Source: Lawsonibacter hominis
GTDB lineage: Bacteria > Bacillota > Clostridia > Oscillospirales > Oscillospiraceae
DNA: 64,000 nucleotides
NCBI RefSeq assembly: GCF_014287895.1
Contig: NZ_JACOPP010000011.1
Coordinates: forward strand, 45,066-109,065
Direction: 5' to 3'
In this document: piece by piece, positions 7,388 through 15,913 of the stretch
How the letters are laid out: every line of letters starts with the position of its first letter
Numbering within the stretch: position 1 is the stretch's first letter
The notes under the pieces: generated by a model
The model's database searches: none
Seen by the model: only the letters and a program-made list of their open reading frames with translations
What the model was told of the DNA's origin: nothing
Position numbers and translations under genes: made by a program

Positions 7388-7909
7388 CTAGTAGTCGATT
7401 TCATCCGCGAGGCGGCTCAGCACCTTGTCCGCTGCCCGCCGTGCGTGTTCCCATGCCTTCAGCTTGGTCCAGCTGTAGAATAGATGGCCCTTTACATAGG
7501 CCCCGCGCCCGCTGACCCCGGCCCCTACGATCCGGGCCCGATACCGCTTGTCCTTCCCCGAAGGCCTGCGTGCGCCATGGCCCCGTTCCAGCCATCGGGT
7601 CACCATGCGCCCGGAAACGGTTTTCCCCTTCCAGGTCTTGCGTTTCCCGAACCGGTCATGAAACGGCATGGCCTCCGCCCGGATCGCCGCATATCCGCCT
7701 TTGCTGCCCAGCGCCAGGCGCTGGCTGTTCCGTACATGGCAGAATAGGTCGTCCACGCCCTGGGAGAGGATATTGGCGTCCAGATCCCGCCGGACCGCCG
7801 CGCCCATCTCGGCAACTGCGGCCTGACGGGCCGCAGGAAACACGTCGAACAGAGCATCCCAGTGCCGCCGGAACTGATCCAGCTCTTTGGTATCCACCCA
7901 CGTCTTCAC
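7388..7909 (-). CDS. HK97 gp10-like tail component
   Basis: 173 aa, basic, with many Arg and Lys in residues 85-145 and the opening MKTWVDTKELDQFRRHWDAL. Proteins of the HK97-gp10/XkdI group lie between head-closure and tail-terminator genes and help join tails to heads. The start overlaps the preceding gene stop by one base, so they are co-translated. Confidence 0.65.
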   Translation of the reverse strand: MKTWVDTKELDQFRRHWDALFDVFPAARQAAVAEMGAAVRRDLDANILSQGVDDLFCHVRNSQRLALGSKGGYAAIRAEAMPFHDRFGKRKTWKGKTVSGRMVTRWLERGHGARRPSGKDKRYRARIVGAGVSGRGAYVKGHLFYSWTKLKAWEHARRAADKVLSRLADEIDY

Positions 7910-8472
7910 TACAGGTCCCTCTTCCGCACGATCTCATATTCGTTTTTGAACGGGTCCAGCGTATGGGCGGTCAGCACTTCATAGGGCTCTGCCGCCACAT
8001 CCACCAACCCGCCCGGCGTCAGTTCGATGGCTTTCGGCGTCACCAGCACGTAGCAAAGCGTATTGACGGACATGGGTTCGTCTCGCTCATGCCGCAGATA
8101 CTTTTCCGTCAGCACGCCCGGAAAGACCGGTCCATCCGTGCCCCGGTGGACGTTTCCCTGGCACTCAACCAGTTCGACCAACGCAGCCTTCCCGCTCATC
8201 CAGCCCCGTTTTCCGTCGGTCAGACTGGTCAGGAACAGGTGCCGCCCCCGCCACCGCAGGGCATTGTGGAGCGTGATGGGCTGCCTGCGCAGCACCAGGC
8301 TGGCGTCTCTGGCCCCAATGCCCACCTGCGAAAACAGGTTGGTCCTCTCCCCCAGTTCCACGCCCGCGCTGGTGGTACGCTGCACCTCCCAGCTCCATAC
8401 GTGGTCCGTTTGGACAATCCGGAGCACCTCGACCCGCTCCCGCAGCTCCGCCGCGCGCTGGTGCATCGCCAT
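7909..8472 (-). CDS. Head closure / head-tail joining protein
   Basis: 187 aa, MAMHQRAAELRERVEVLRIV, between the gp6-like connector and the gp10-like gene. Short N-terminal helical part then beta-rich sequence, consistent with an SPP1 gp16 or XkdH-like head-closure protein that seals the connector before tail docking. Assignment is by position and size more than by motif. Confidence 0.6.
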   Translation of the reverse strand: MAMHQRAAELRERVEVLRIVQTDHVWSWEVQRTTSAGVELGERTNLFSQVGIGARDASLVLRRQPITLHNALRWRGRHLFLTSLTDGKRGWMSGKAALVELVECQGNVHRGTDGPVFPGVLTEKYLRHERDEPMSVNTLCYVLVTPKAIELTPGGLVDVAAEPYEVLTAHTLDPFKNEYEIVRKRDL

Positions 8473-8475
8473 CTC

Positions 8476-8808
8476 CTACCCTCCCGCGGAGCCGGCGTCC
8501 GATCGGGACGCCGGCTCAGAGAATTTCAGCTGATTCAGCCGTCGCCGGAACATGGGGTTCTCGGTCAGGAGCGTCCCGCCGACGGACAGCTCCGGCAGAT
8601 CCAGCGAATCCAGCACCAGGGCGTTGACACACAGGTCGTAGGACTCCCGGCGCAGACTGCCCTCCTCGGGCTCGGAGATCCCGGCCCCCTCCAGGTACGC
8701 CACCGCGCCCGGATAGAGGTCCCGGATCTTCGTCACCCGGTGCTCATCGGCCGGATCCACCTCGCAATACCGCAGCAGCCTGTCCAGCCGCTCATCCGTC
8801 AGGGCCAT
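8476..8808 (-). CDS. gp6-like head-tail connector protein
   Basis: 110 aa, MALTDERLDRLLRYCEVDPA, mostly helical. The opening LDRLLRYCEVD-type helix, the small size and the position immediately after the capsid-associated genes fit the gp6/YqbG adaptor family that binds under the portal as a dodecamer or larger ring. Confidence 0.72.
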   Translation of the reverse strand: MALTDERLDRLLRYCEVDPADEHRVTKIRDLYPGAVAYLEGAGISEPEEGSLRRESYDLCVNALVLDSLDLPELSVGGTLLTENPMFRRRLNQLKFSEPASRSDAGSAGG

Positions 8809-8809
8809 A

Positions 8810-9220
8810 TTAAACCACTAGGCTCCAGCCGTTGGCCGCAGGCAGATAGAGCCCGGAGGCGACCGCCGCCACGCCGCAGACCACCCCGTCCGCCGCGTCA
8901 TGACGGAACTTAACAGCTACATACCGCCCATTGAGGGCGCTCACCTTGTACGTCACCACCGCAAGCTGGGGGGCGGTGCCCACGCCGTCGGTGAAGGTAG
9001 CCTTGCCGATCTCCTCCGCTCCAGCCCCGCCGCTGTCGCCGGAGGCCAGCAGGGAGACCGTCAGTCCCTTACCCTTGCCCAGGGCAGCGGCAGACACCAG
9101 GAACACAATCTCCTCCACCCCGGACACATCCACATAGGCGGTCGTCTTGTCGGTGGAGGCCGCCACGCTCTGGGGGGCCAGGACGTTCTGAAACGCCAGT
9201 GCTTCCGAAATACGCTTCAT
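8810..9220 (-). CDS. Hypothetical phage protein after the major capsid gene
   Basis: 136 aa, beta-strand rich, low in charged residues (VDVSGVEEIVFLVSAAALG, YVAVKFRHDAADGVVCGVAA). AGGAAGGAG ribosome site. It lies between capsid and connector genes, where decoration or head-fibre proteins are often encoded. No family recognised; a capsid surface role is only inferred from place. Confidence 0.6.
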   Translation of the reverse strand: MKRISEALAFQNVLAPQSVAASTDKTTAYVDVSGVEEIVFLVSAAALGKGKGLTVSLLASGDSGGAGAEEIGKATFTDGVGTAPQLAVVTYKVSALNGRYVAVKFRHDAADGVVCGVAAVASGLYLPAANGWSLVV

Positions 9221-9234
9221 ACTCTGCTCCTTCC

Positions 9235-10527
9235 TTACTTGCGGTCCGCCAGCGCCACGAATGGGCTGCGGGCCTTGCTGCTGTTCTTGATGGTCAGCGG
9301 CTTGCTCACCTTGGGCATGCCGTTACAGCGGTACACCATGCGGAAGCAGTTCTGATCGGTGAGGAACTCCACGTGAATGGACCAGTCCTGCTTGGCGGCG
9401 CCCTTGGCCAGCAGAATGTACATGAAGGGGTCCACCAGCATGATGTCGCCCTTGGTGCCCAGGGCGGAACAGCTATCCTCAAACAGCACCGGCTTGTTGA
9501 GCACCCGCTGGGTGTCGAAGTTGCCCAGGCCGCCCTCGGGGTTCCACAGGAACTTGGCCGCCTCGCCGCTCTGGATGGACAGGTAGGGGAGCTGCTCCTC
9601 CAGGTCGGGGTGCATCAGCCACACCAGGCGGTTGCGGTTGCGGGGCATGGCCCGGGCCTGTATCTTGATGGCGTTGGCGCCCACGAAGGTTCCCGCCTCC
9701 TGGCCGGTCTCCTTAGCCACCTCAATCAGCGCTTTGGAGTGGAGCAGGCCCAGGGGCTTACCCACGCCGTCTCCAGCGATCACGGCCTCAGTCAGCAGGC
9801 GGTCGGCGGCCAGGGTGAAGCCGGTGGAGGCAAAGCCGGACATGAACGCGGCATCCTGAAGCATCTCGTCGGTGCAATAAAGGAAGCCCATCATCTTCTC
9901 CAGGTCCAGTTTCATCTCCTTGAACTGGGGCTTGCTGGCGGCCACAGCGGCGCCCTCGGCGGCCCAGTACATCTGCACACCGCCGAATACGGACTTGCTC
10001 ACGTCGGTCTCGTCGGCGCTGATCCAGCGCATGGAGTTGGCCGCGCTGGAGCAGGTGTAGCGGTCCAGCCGGTTCAGCAGAGGACTCATCTGCACGGCGC
10101 TCTCCATGATCGCGGAGGCGAAGTCGGTCTGGATAGCGAATCCGCCGTCGGCGCCGACGCCCTCGTTGGCGCCCAGCACCGCGTTGTTGACCTGCTGGAG
10201 ACGCTTGTCCTCGACGTGGTTCTTGCGGAAGTTGTAGATGGCCGCCAGCTGCTCGCCGATGGAGGCAAAGGGCTTGTCCGCCCCACCATTGCCCGCCTTG
10301 TGGGCCTTGGGATCCGTGTGCAGCTCACCGTCATAGACGGGCTCGGCCGCCTCACGGCTGGCCTTGGCCAGTTTCTCCAGGGTGGAGATCTGACCGTTGA
10401 TGGCCTCCATCTGGTCGGTGATCTTATTGGCATCCTCAATCTTGCCGTCCTTCACCAAGCCCTCGGCCTGGGCGAGCAGCTGGCCTTTCCGGGCCCGCAG
10501 CTCATTGATCTTTTCCATGTAGTCCAT
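9235..10527 (-). CDS. HK97-family major capsid protein
   Basis: 430 aa. Residues about 1-70 are a charged coiled coil (KINELRARKGQLLAQAEGLV), the usual N-terminal scaffold (delta) domain, followed by the HK97-fold region with DGGFAIQTDFASAIMESAVQ and later GDGVGKPLGLLHSKALIEVA. It is directly preceded by a ClpP-type protease, which would remove the scaffold during maturation. Ribosome site GAAAGGAG. Forms the icosahedral shell. Confidence 0.94.
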   Translation of the reverse strand: MDYMEKINELRARKGQLLAQAEGLVKDGKIEDANKITDQMEAINGQISTLEKLAKASREAAEPVYDGELHTDPKAHKAGNGGADKPFASIGEQLAAIYNFRKNHVEDKRLQQVNNAVLGANEGVGADGGFAIQTDFASAIMESAVQMSPLLNRLDRYTCSSAANSMRWISADETDVSKSVFGGVQMYWAAEGAAVAASKPQFKEMKLDLEKMMGFLYCTDEMLQDAAFMSGFASTGFTLAADRLLTEAVIAGDGVGKPLGLLHSKALIEVAKETGQEAGTFVGANAIKIQARAMPRNRNRLVWLMHPDLEEQLPYLSIQSGEAAKFLWNPEGGLGNFDTQRVLNKPVLFEDSCSALGTKGDIMLVDPFMYILLAKGAAKQDWSIHVEFLTDQNCFRMVYRCNGMPKVSKPLTIKNSSKARSPFVALADRK

Positions 10528-10546
10528 AGCGATCTCCTTTCATTGA

Positions 10547-11248
10547 TCAAAAATGTGCAAGCGCTCTGAGTCGGGCCAGGGCGCGGATTGCCGTTTCTTC
10601 GGCTGTCCTGGCGGTCCGCTGGGCGGCCAGATGATCCTGGTACTGCTGCCGCATGGCAGCCGTCAGGCGAATCCGGCCGCCCGCCGCCGCAACAAAGGCC
10701 GCCGGGTCCTCTTCCCCGCCGGGCAGGCCCACCACCTCGTCGATGAGTCCGTACTCCTTGGCCTGGGTGGGACTGATCCAGATGTCCTTGTCCATGAGGG
10801 AGACCAGTTCCTCCCGGGTCTTGCCGCCGCCCCGGGCGGTGTAGACCTCCAGGATGCAGTCCCGGGCGTTGCGCAGGGCCTCGGCTGACCGACGCATAGC
10901 CCGGTAATCCCCCTCCGCGCCGCCGGCGGGGTTGTGGTAGCACAAGAGGGCCCCCGGCTCGCTCTGGATCACCTGGCAGCCGGTGGCCGCCAGGGTGGCC
11001 GCGCTGGCCCCAAGGCCCTGGAACAGCGCGGTGGTCTTGCCGGTATACCGCCGCAGCATGGAGCGGATCTCCAGTCCCACGCTCATGTCGCCCCCGGGCG
11101 AGTTGATCAGCAGCGTCACCTCTTCGCCGTCCGCCGCGTCCAGCGCGGCCTGGATGTCCATGGGGGCCGTGATGTCCCTCCATCCCCACCAGCGCAGGAT
11201 GTCGGCCGAGTCGTTGTCCCACAGCTCGCCTCTCAGGTTTACATCCAT
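10547..11248 (-). CDS. ClpP-like prohead maturation protease
   Basis: 233 aa. ClpP/crotonase fold signature: LLINSPGGDMSVG, nucleophile Ser in GLGASAATLAATG, and the His in LLCYHNPAGG. Such S14-family proteases replace S78 or U35 proteases in many Gram-positive phages and cleave capsid scaffold. The start ATG (11248) immediately abuts the portal stop, with GAAAGGAG upstream. Intact catalytic Ser and His; the Asp is not assigned. Confidence 0.9.
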   Translation of the reverse strand: MDVNLRGELWDNDSADILRWWGWRDITAPMDIQAALDAADGEEVTLLINSPGGDMSVGLEIRSMLRRYTGKTTALFQGLGASAATLAATGCQVIQSEPGALLCYHNPAGGAEGDYRAMRRSAEALRNARDCILEVYTARGGGKTREELVSLMDKDIWISPTQAKEYGLIDEVVGLPGGEEDPAAFVAAAGGRIRLTAAMRQQYQDHLAAQRTARTAEETAIRALARLRALAHF

Positions 11249-12466
11249 CTATTTCTCTCCTTTCAGCACGGCCCCCAGAGAGGCCAGATTCTTGGAAACC
11301 AGGAACTCCTGGCCCAGGCCGCCGGGGATGGGTGACTTTTCCTCCAGGGCACGGCATTCGTCCGGGTTGTAAATCGTGTTGCGGACCATCCGCTCATAGA
11401 ATTGGCTGCGGGTCAGGTCGTCACCCCGTAGGAGTACCGCCACATTGCCCCGCATGTACCAGCCCTCCCCGTCCCGCTTGTCCGGGGGAATGGCCTTATA
11501 GCCGTCCTCCTGCTCCCACTGCACCACATAGGGCAGCAGGGTGTCGGTGACGTAGTTCTGCCGCTGCTGGGCGTTGGAGTCATAGCTCTCCTTGCCGGTC
11601 TGCAGCATGTGCTTTGGGATACCGGTAAACCGGGCGATCTCCTCCACCGTGAATGCGCGGCTCTCAATATACTGGGCGTCGCTCTGGGAGAGGCCCAGGG
11701 GGGTGAACTTCATGCCGTGGTCCAGTACCGCCACCGCGAAGGCGTCGTCGGAGGCGTAGCCGCGAAACTCGTCCTTCAGCTTCTGCCGGGTGGCCGGCTT
11801 GGCGTCGGTGTCCACCTCCAGCACACCGGAAAGGCGGGCCCCGTTCTGGTAGAATTTCCGCTCGTACCGCTGTGCCATGGCGTCCATAGCGATGGTCTCC
11901 CTAGCCAGGTCCAACAGTCCCCTCCCCCGGGTGCCGTCATAGGTCTCGAAAAACAGGAAGGAGAGCTCATATGGGGCAAAGGTGCGCTGCCAGCCATCCA
12001 CGTTGTAGTCGTACCAGTAATGCCCGCTCTCCCGGTCCTTGCGGATGGAGCAGCACTCCGTGGGCAGAGGGATGCGGGCCACCAGGCGCCCGTCCCCATC
12101 CCGGCGGTTCCAGCAGGTGCCGAAGCCATACCAGAAAGCGTTGGACATGATGAGCTTCTGGCACAGGAAGGGGGACATGCGCTCGTTGGGCCGCACCTTC
12201 AGCAGCCGGTCCAGCGCCGGGTCATGCACCGCCTTCCGGGCGTCCCCGTCCTTGGTGTAGGTGGCGAATGGAATCAGCCCGAAGGAGTTGCTGAGGATGC
12301 GGTGGGCAGCCGCCACCGGGGAGAGCCGCTCCGCGGTCCCCTGGCCCGTTTCCACGTCTTCCCCGGACAGGAACAGGTCCTTTAAGAACTGCCCTAGCTC
12401 CTCCGTGGAGAGCGTCCGCGTCTCAATCGACGCCCTTGGGCCGTTGATTGCCCGGTCAAAGATCAT
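11249..12466 (-). CDS. Phage portal protein, HK97 type
   Basis: 405 aa from ATG 12466 (MIFDRAINGPRASIETRTLS), preceded by AGAGGGGG; the open frame continues further upstream without a good ribosome site. Portal-family features: NAFWYGFGTCWNRR, ITGIPKHMLQTG-like region (ARFTGIPKHMLQTGKESYDS), and QWEQEDGYKAIPPD. Forms the dodecameric DNA channel at one capsid vertex and docks the terminase. Starts within the end of the small membrane gene. Confidence 0.93.
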   Translation of the reverse strand: MIFDRAINGPRASIETRTLSTEELGQFLKDLFLSGEDVETGQGTAERLSPVAAAHRILSNSFGLIPFATYTKDGDARKAVHDPALDRLLKVRPNERMSPFLCQKLIMSNAFWYGFGTCWNRRDGDGRLVARIPLPTECCSIRKDRESGHYWYDYNVDGWQRTFAPYELSFLFFETYDGTRGRGLLDLARETIAMDAMAQRYERKFYQNGARLSGVLEVDTDAKPATRQKLKDEFRGYASDDAFAVAVLDHGMKFTPLGLSQSDAQYIESRAFTVEEIARFTGIPKHMLQTGKESYDSNAQQRQNYVTDTLLPYVVQWEQEDGYKAIPPDKRDGEGWYMRGNVAVLLRGDDLTRSQFYERMVRNTIYNPDECRALEEKSPIPGGLGQEFLVSKNLASLGAVLKGEK

Positions 12467-12657
12467 CGTTTTCCCCCTCTCCGCGCCCTGGCGATGACCA
12501 CTGCGTAGGCTACCAGGCACCCGCCGGCCACCAGCAGTGCAGCCGGGCGGCCGCCCAGCTCCCAGGCCGCCCGCACAAAGCAGGCTCCGCCGGCCAGGAG
12601 CAGCAGATCGTCCAGGTAGAGCGCCAGCCTCCGCCCGGCCGCCTTCAGATGTTTCAT
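12463..12657 (-). CDS. Small membrane protein between terminase and portal
   Basis: 64 aa from ATG 12657, GGGGGA upstream. Two hydrophobic stretches (LYLDDLLLLAGGACFVRAAW and PAALLVAGGCLVAYAVVI) with a basic end RARRGGKR. It overlaps the terminase stop and the portal start by a few bases, so it is translated in the operon. Small two-helix proteins occur at this site in related prophages; role unknown, a holin-like function cannot be excluded. Confidence 0.62.
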   Translation of the reverse strand: MKHLKAAGRRLALYLDDLLLLAGGACFVRAAWELGGRPAALLVAGGCLVAYAVVIARARRGGKR

Positions 12658-12658
12658 C

Positions 12659-14476
12659 TCAAATCCCCCAATCCTCGGAGAGTACATGGTCGTTGATGTT
12701 GCTGCCCGGCGTACGCATCACCAGCAGCCGGGCCAGGGCGTTCATAACGGCGGCCACAGGATCGATGCGCTCTGTATCGTCTTTGTGCCGCTTGGAGAGC
12801 TTTATATCTCCATAGTTGTTCTGGATTTCGATGGCGTTGCCCAGGCACCAGTAGGCCAGCGGATTCTCCTCGATAATCAAACGCCCCTGGAGCAGCAGCT
12901 CCCGGAAGGTCTTCACCGCCAGGTTCTGTCCGGCGCAGGTCTGCGCCACCTCCACGCAGAAATCCTCCCGGTTGCGGTCCTCGTTCATGCGGATGGCGAG
13001 ATCGGTAGCGTTGTGTCCGTCATAATCCACTTCGTCTACCGCCCAGCCGTGTTCCCGCTCGCCGGCACAGATCCAGTTATAGACATAGCTGTTGTCCGTC
13101 ACATCGCCGGGCGTCAGCGTACAATAGCCTCCCTCGGCCCAAAACCGGTAGGGCACCCGGTCGGTTTTTTCGTGCCGCCCCGCCCCGTTTTCGGGCATAA
13201 AGGCATGCATTTTGATGGCGATGCGTCCGTCCCCCAGGTCAAACACAGCCCCTGCACCGGACAGGTCGATGCGCTTGCCCAGGTCAAACCCGCAGTGACA
13301 GTGCAGCCCGTCTGTGAGGGCGGCGAACTCCGCCCGAGGCTTCATGGCTGTTTTGACAAGCGCCATGCACCGCTCATCCAGATAGCGGTTGACGCTGCCC
13401 GTCTGCCAGACGCACATGCGCCGGGTTAAAAATTTGCGGATCTTGTCCGGATCGTTGGAGGCGTAGGCCGTGTTGTGCTCGTCCCGGATCTGCTTGAGCA
13501 GGATCTCACTGTACTGGCTGGGATACCGCAGGCAGGGGCTTGGCTTTGCCCATGCCCCCTCATCGTGAGGGCTGTCACCATCGTCCAGCTCCCGGATCAT
13601 CACAAAGTAGCTCTCGTCGGTGACCGTTGGGTCCTCCAGGACCCGCTTGGCGTACAGCTCCTCCTCATAGCACGGCTTGTTGCCGGCATCATCGCCCGCC
13701 GTGGTGATCACATCCAGCAGGGACTGGGCCCGCTTGCCGAAGGAGTTGGTGCCCAGGTCGTAGATCTCCGAGTGCGGGTGGGCGTGGTACTCGTCCACCA
13801 CGAAGTAGGTAGGGGCGCCGCTGTCCTTGTTCTTCGTGTCCTTGGACAGGGCCCGCATGAATCCGCCCCGGGTGCGGTGGACGATGGGGTTAGACCGGGG
13901 GACCAGCAGCCTCCTGGCGATGCTGGGGCTGTTGAGGGCGATCTTCTTGGCGTCGCCCAGTACCCGCATGGCCTGGCCACGGTCCACAGCGGCACACTCC
14001 ACCTCCGGTTCCTGCTCAAACCGGGCCAGCTCCGGCCGGTAGGGCGGATAGATGGCATCACCGCACATATGGTACAGTCCCTGTCCGGATTTCTCCGTGC
14101 TCTTGTAAGTACCGCGGGAGCGCTTATTGTAGGTATGCGTAAACCTCCGGGCGCCCGTCTCCCGATGGACCCATCCGTAGACGCAGCCGAGGTCAAACAC
14201 CTGCCATGGTTCCAGCTGGATCGGCTTTCCCGCGTCTACTCCCCGCACTTGGATACACTGCCCAAACCACCGGATAATCCGATCCGCCCGGGTGGTGTCG
14301 AACACATAGGGGAAATCATCCGTCCCCTGCCGCGCTAAGTCGTCCAAATGCCGCCGGCAGGCCAGGATCTCGTACTTGCAGCACAGGGGCCGCAGCTTGC
14401 CGTATACCACCTGCTTGGCGTAGACAGCGACAGGGTGATGCAGGCCGCTTTGCCATCTAGTCGCCAAAGAGATCAC
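12659..14476 (-). CDS. Terminase large subunit
   Basis: 605 aa. ATPase part with a deviant Walker A region (NKRSRGTYKSTEKSG, about residues 117-131) and Walker B YFVVDEYHAH, then a nuclease domain starting near CGFDLGKRIDLSG with acidic residues. Cuts concatemeric DNA and powers packaging. Start is GTG at 14476 with overlap onto the small-subunit stop; TTG nine bases on is an alternative. Related to HK97-type large terminases, compatible with cohesive-end packaging given the nearby HNH gene. Confidence 0.92.
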   Translation of the reverse strand: MISLATRWQSGLHHPVAVYAKQVVYGKLRPLCCKYEILACRRHLDDLARQGTDDFPYVFDTTRADRIIRWFGQCIQVRGVDAGKPIQLEPWQVFDLGCVYGWVHRETGARRFTHTYNKRSRGTYKSTEKSGQGLYHMCGDAIYPPYRPELARFEQEPEVECAAVDRGQAMRVLGDAKKIALNSPSIARRLLVPRSNPIVHRTRGGFMRALSKDTKNKDSGAPTYFVVDEYHAHPHSEIYDLGTNSFGKRAQSLLDVITTAGDDAGNKPCYEEELYAKRVLEDPTVTDESYFVMIRELDDGDSPHDEGAWAKPSPCLRYPSQYSEILLKQIRDEHNTAYASNDPDKIRKFLTRRMCVWQTGSVNRYLDERCMALVKTAMKPRAEFAALTDGLHCHCGFDLGKRIDLSGAGAVFDLGDGRIAIKMHAFMPENGAGRHEKTDRVPYRFWAEGGYCTLTPGDVTDNSYVYNWICAGEREHGWAVDEVDYDGHNATDLAIRMNEDRNREDFCVEVAQTCAGQNLAVKTFRELLLQGRLIIEENPLAYWCLGNAIEIQNNYGDIKLSKRHKDDTERIDPVAAVMNALARLLVMRTPGSNINDHVLSEDWGI

Positions 14477-14972
14477 CGTCCGGATCAGCGCTGGCCCCGG
14501 CCGCCGCTGCTGCCCGCTTCTGGGCCAGCCGCACCCGCCCGGAGGGGGTGAGCCCCAGCTTTTCCGCGTACTGGAGGATATTGCGCTCCAGGCTCTGCAT
14601 CTTACCGCTCACCGCGTCCAACTTGGCCGCTGCGTCGGCCACCGCCTCCGGGTCGTCCTTGGCGTCCTTCAGCTGCCTGGCGGCCAGGGAGAGGAGCCTG
14701 CACTGGGTCTCATACCGGGCCATCATGACGGAGTATACGCCGAGCGCGTCGCTGTCCAGGTCGTCCAGGATCACCAGGCCGTCCATCCGCTCCAGGACCT
14801 TCTTCCAATACCGGCCGGCGGCGGCGTTCTTAGTCATGAGGGCGGGCTTCTCCATCTGGGCCAGACGGCCCCGGTCAGGGATCACGCCCTCCTCCGCCCG
14901 CTCCCGGAGCTGCCGCTCCTCCTCGGTCAGGTTCTTGCTCATGTTCTCCAGCGCCTTGGGTGGCGTGGGCAT
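14457..14972 (-). CDS. Terminase small subunit, P27 family-like
   Basis: 171 aa from ATG 14972, seven bases after AGGAGGTGA; the frame is open further upstream but that part is GC-rich noise. Helical protein (NLTEEERQLRERAEEGVIPD, then KNAAAGRYWKKVLERMDGLV, DDLDSDALGVYSVMMARYE) with a C-terminal SGRVRLAQKRAAAAAG. The pattern fits the P27 small terminase, which binds the packaging site and recruits the large subunit. Confidence 0.85.
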   Translation of the reverse strand: MPTPPKALENMSKNLTEEERQLRERAEEGVIPDRGRLAQMEKPALMTKNAAAGRYWKKVLERMDGLVILDDLDSDALGVYSVMMARYETQCRLLSLAARQLKDAKDDPEAVADAAAKLDAVSGKMQSLERNILQYAEKLGLTPSGRVRLAQKRAAAAAGASADPDGDLFGD

Positions 14973-15198
14973 CTCTCTCACCTCCTGCTCCCCGCCCGGC
15001 CGGGCCGGTATTCTGATAGGGGAGATTTTCCTACATCTGAGGGGCCGCGGGGTCTTCCGCCCCCTCGCCCGAAACTTTTTGGGGGCGGGGGGAGGGTAGG
15101 CAAGCCATAGGCTTGCCCCTGCACGCGCCCGGCCGTGGGCACGCCCACGCGCTCTCACGCGCCGGGGCGCGGACGTAGCCAGCGGCATCCAAACGGGC

Positions 15199-15570
15199 TC
15201 AAATTCTCGCCATTTTCCTTCGTTCTTCCGCCTGTTCCCGGGCGGTCTTCTGGTCGTGATGATGCTTGCACAAGCTCTGGTGGTTGGCCGTGTCGACGAA
15301 CAACGCCCAGTCCCCACGGTGGGGCTTGACGTGATCCACCACCGTGGCCCGCACCCGCTCCCCGTGCTTGGCGCACTCCCGGCAGAACGGCTCCCGCAGG
15401 AGCTGTGCGGGCCGCAGATCGTCGGTCCAGATGTCCAGGCCGTACCATGCGTGGTGCTCCGCCGAGGCCCGCCGGGCCGCCGGCTTGGGTTTGTGTTTGG
15501 GACAGTATCCCTCCCGGGTCAGCTCCGGGCACCCCGGGTGCCTACATGGTCGGAGCGACTTCAGCGCCAC
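15199..15570 (-). CDS. HNH endonuclease
   Basis: 123 aa. Zinc-binding cysteines (CRHPGCPELTREGYCPKH; CRECAKHGERVRATVVDH) and the HNH core VVDHVKPHRGD...NHQSLCKHHHDQKT. In HK97-type phages the HNH protein is encoded beside the terminase and acts with it at the cos site. The 226 bp between it and TerS (14,973-15,198) are very GC-rich with inverted repeats and no plausible gene. Confidence 0.92.
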   Translation of the reverse strand: MALKSLRPCRHPGCPELTREGYCPKHKPKPAARRASAEHHAWYGLDIWTDDLRPAQLLREPFCRECAKHGERVRATVVDHVKPHRGDWALFVDTANHQSLCKHHHDQKTAREQAEERRKMARI

Positions 15571-15596
15571 AGGCTATCACCTCCGGGCAAAACAAA

Positions 15597-15649
15597 CAGC
15601 GCCCAAGCCACGACACCCGGTATTCGGGTCATCATAGGCTCAGGCGCTG
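15597..15649 (-). terminator. Terminator separating early from late genes
   Basis: Outer stem CAGCGCC/GGCGCTG and inner stem AAGCC/GGCT enclose a second hairpin ACCCGGTATTCGGGT; on the minus strand it is followed by the T-rich TTTGTTTTG. It overlaps the last codons of the KTR gene and would end the early transcript before the HNH gene. Confidence 0.65.
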
Positions 15650-15903
15650 GTCTCATCGGACGCTGGCTCAGGCGCTTCGATATTCACGATGCTTTCTTGT
15701 CCGCACCTGCGGCAGTAGACCGGCAGGGCATAGGCGGTGGTATCCTCCCTCAGCTTCAGAACCTTGCCCTTTCCGCATACAGGACACATCAACCATCCAT
15801 TCCTTATGACAATCTTACCAGACTCGAGGTGCTGTTGCAATACCTCCAAAGCAGATTTTCCCTCCTCTTTTGAGTTGTTACAGGTGGTTTCCAGACCGAA
15901 CAA
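15640..15903 (-). CDS. Cysteine-rich KTR-domain protein
   Basis: Up to 87 aa. The core GWLMCPVCGKGKVLKLRED and YCRRCGQESIVNIE carries two CxxC knuckles and matches the Cys-rich KTR family, common in mobile elements of Firmicutes and of unknown function, probably nucleic-acid binding through zinc. Start is uncertain: TTG 15903, or an internal TTG closer to a GAGGAGGG ribosome site, giving about 70 aa. Confidence 0.72.
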   Translation of the reverse strand: MFGLETTCNNSKEEGKSALEVLQQHLESGKIVIRNGWLMCPVCGKGKVLKLREDTTAYALPVYCRRCGQESIVNIEAPEPASDETSA

Positions 15904-15913
15904 GACGCGCGGG

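Noticed and set aside
14973..15198. Cohesive-end (cos) site between HNH and TerS
   Set aside because: The region is GC-rich with inverted repeats and is the right place, but I cannot define a nick site from sequence alone.
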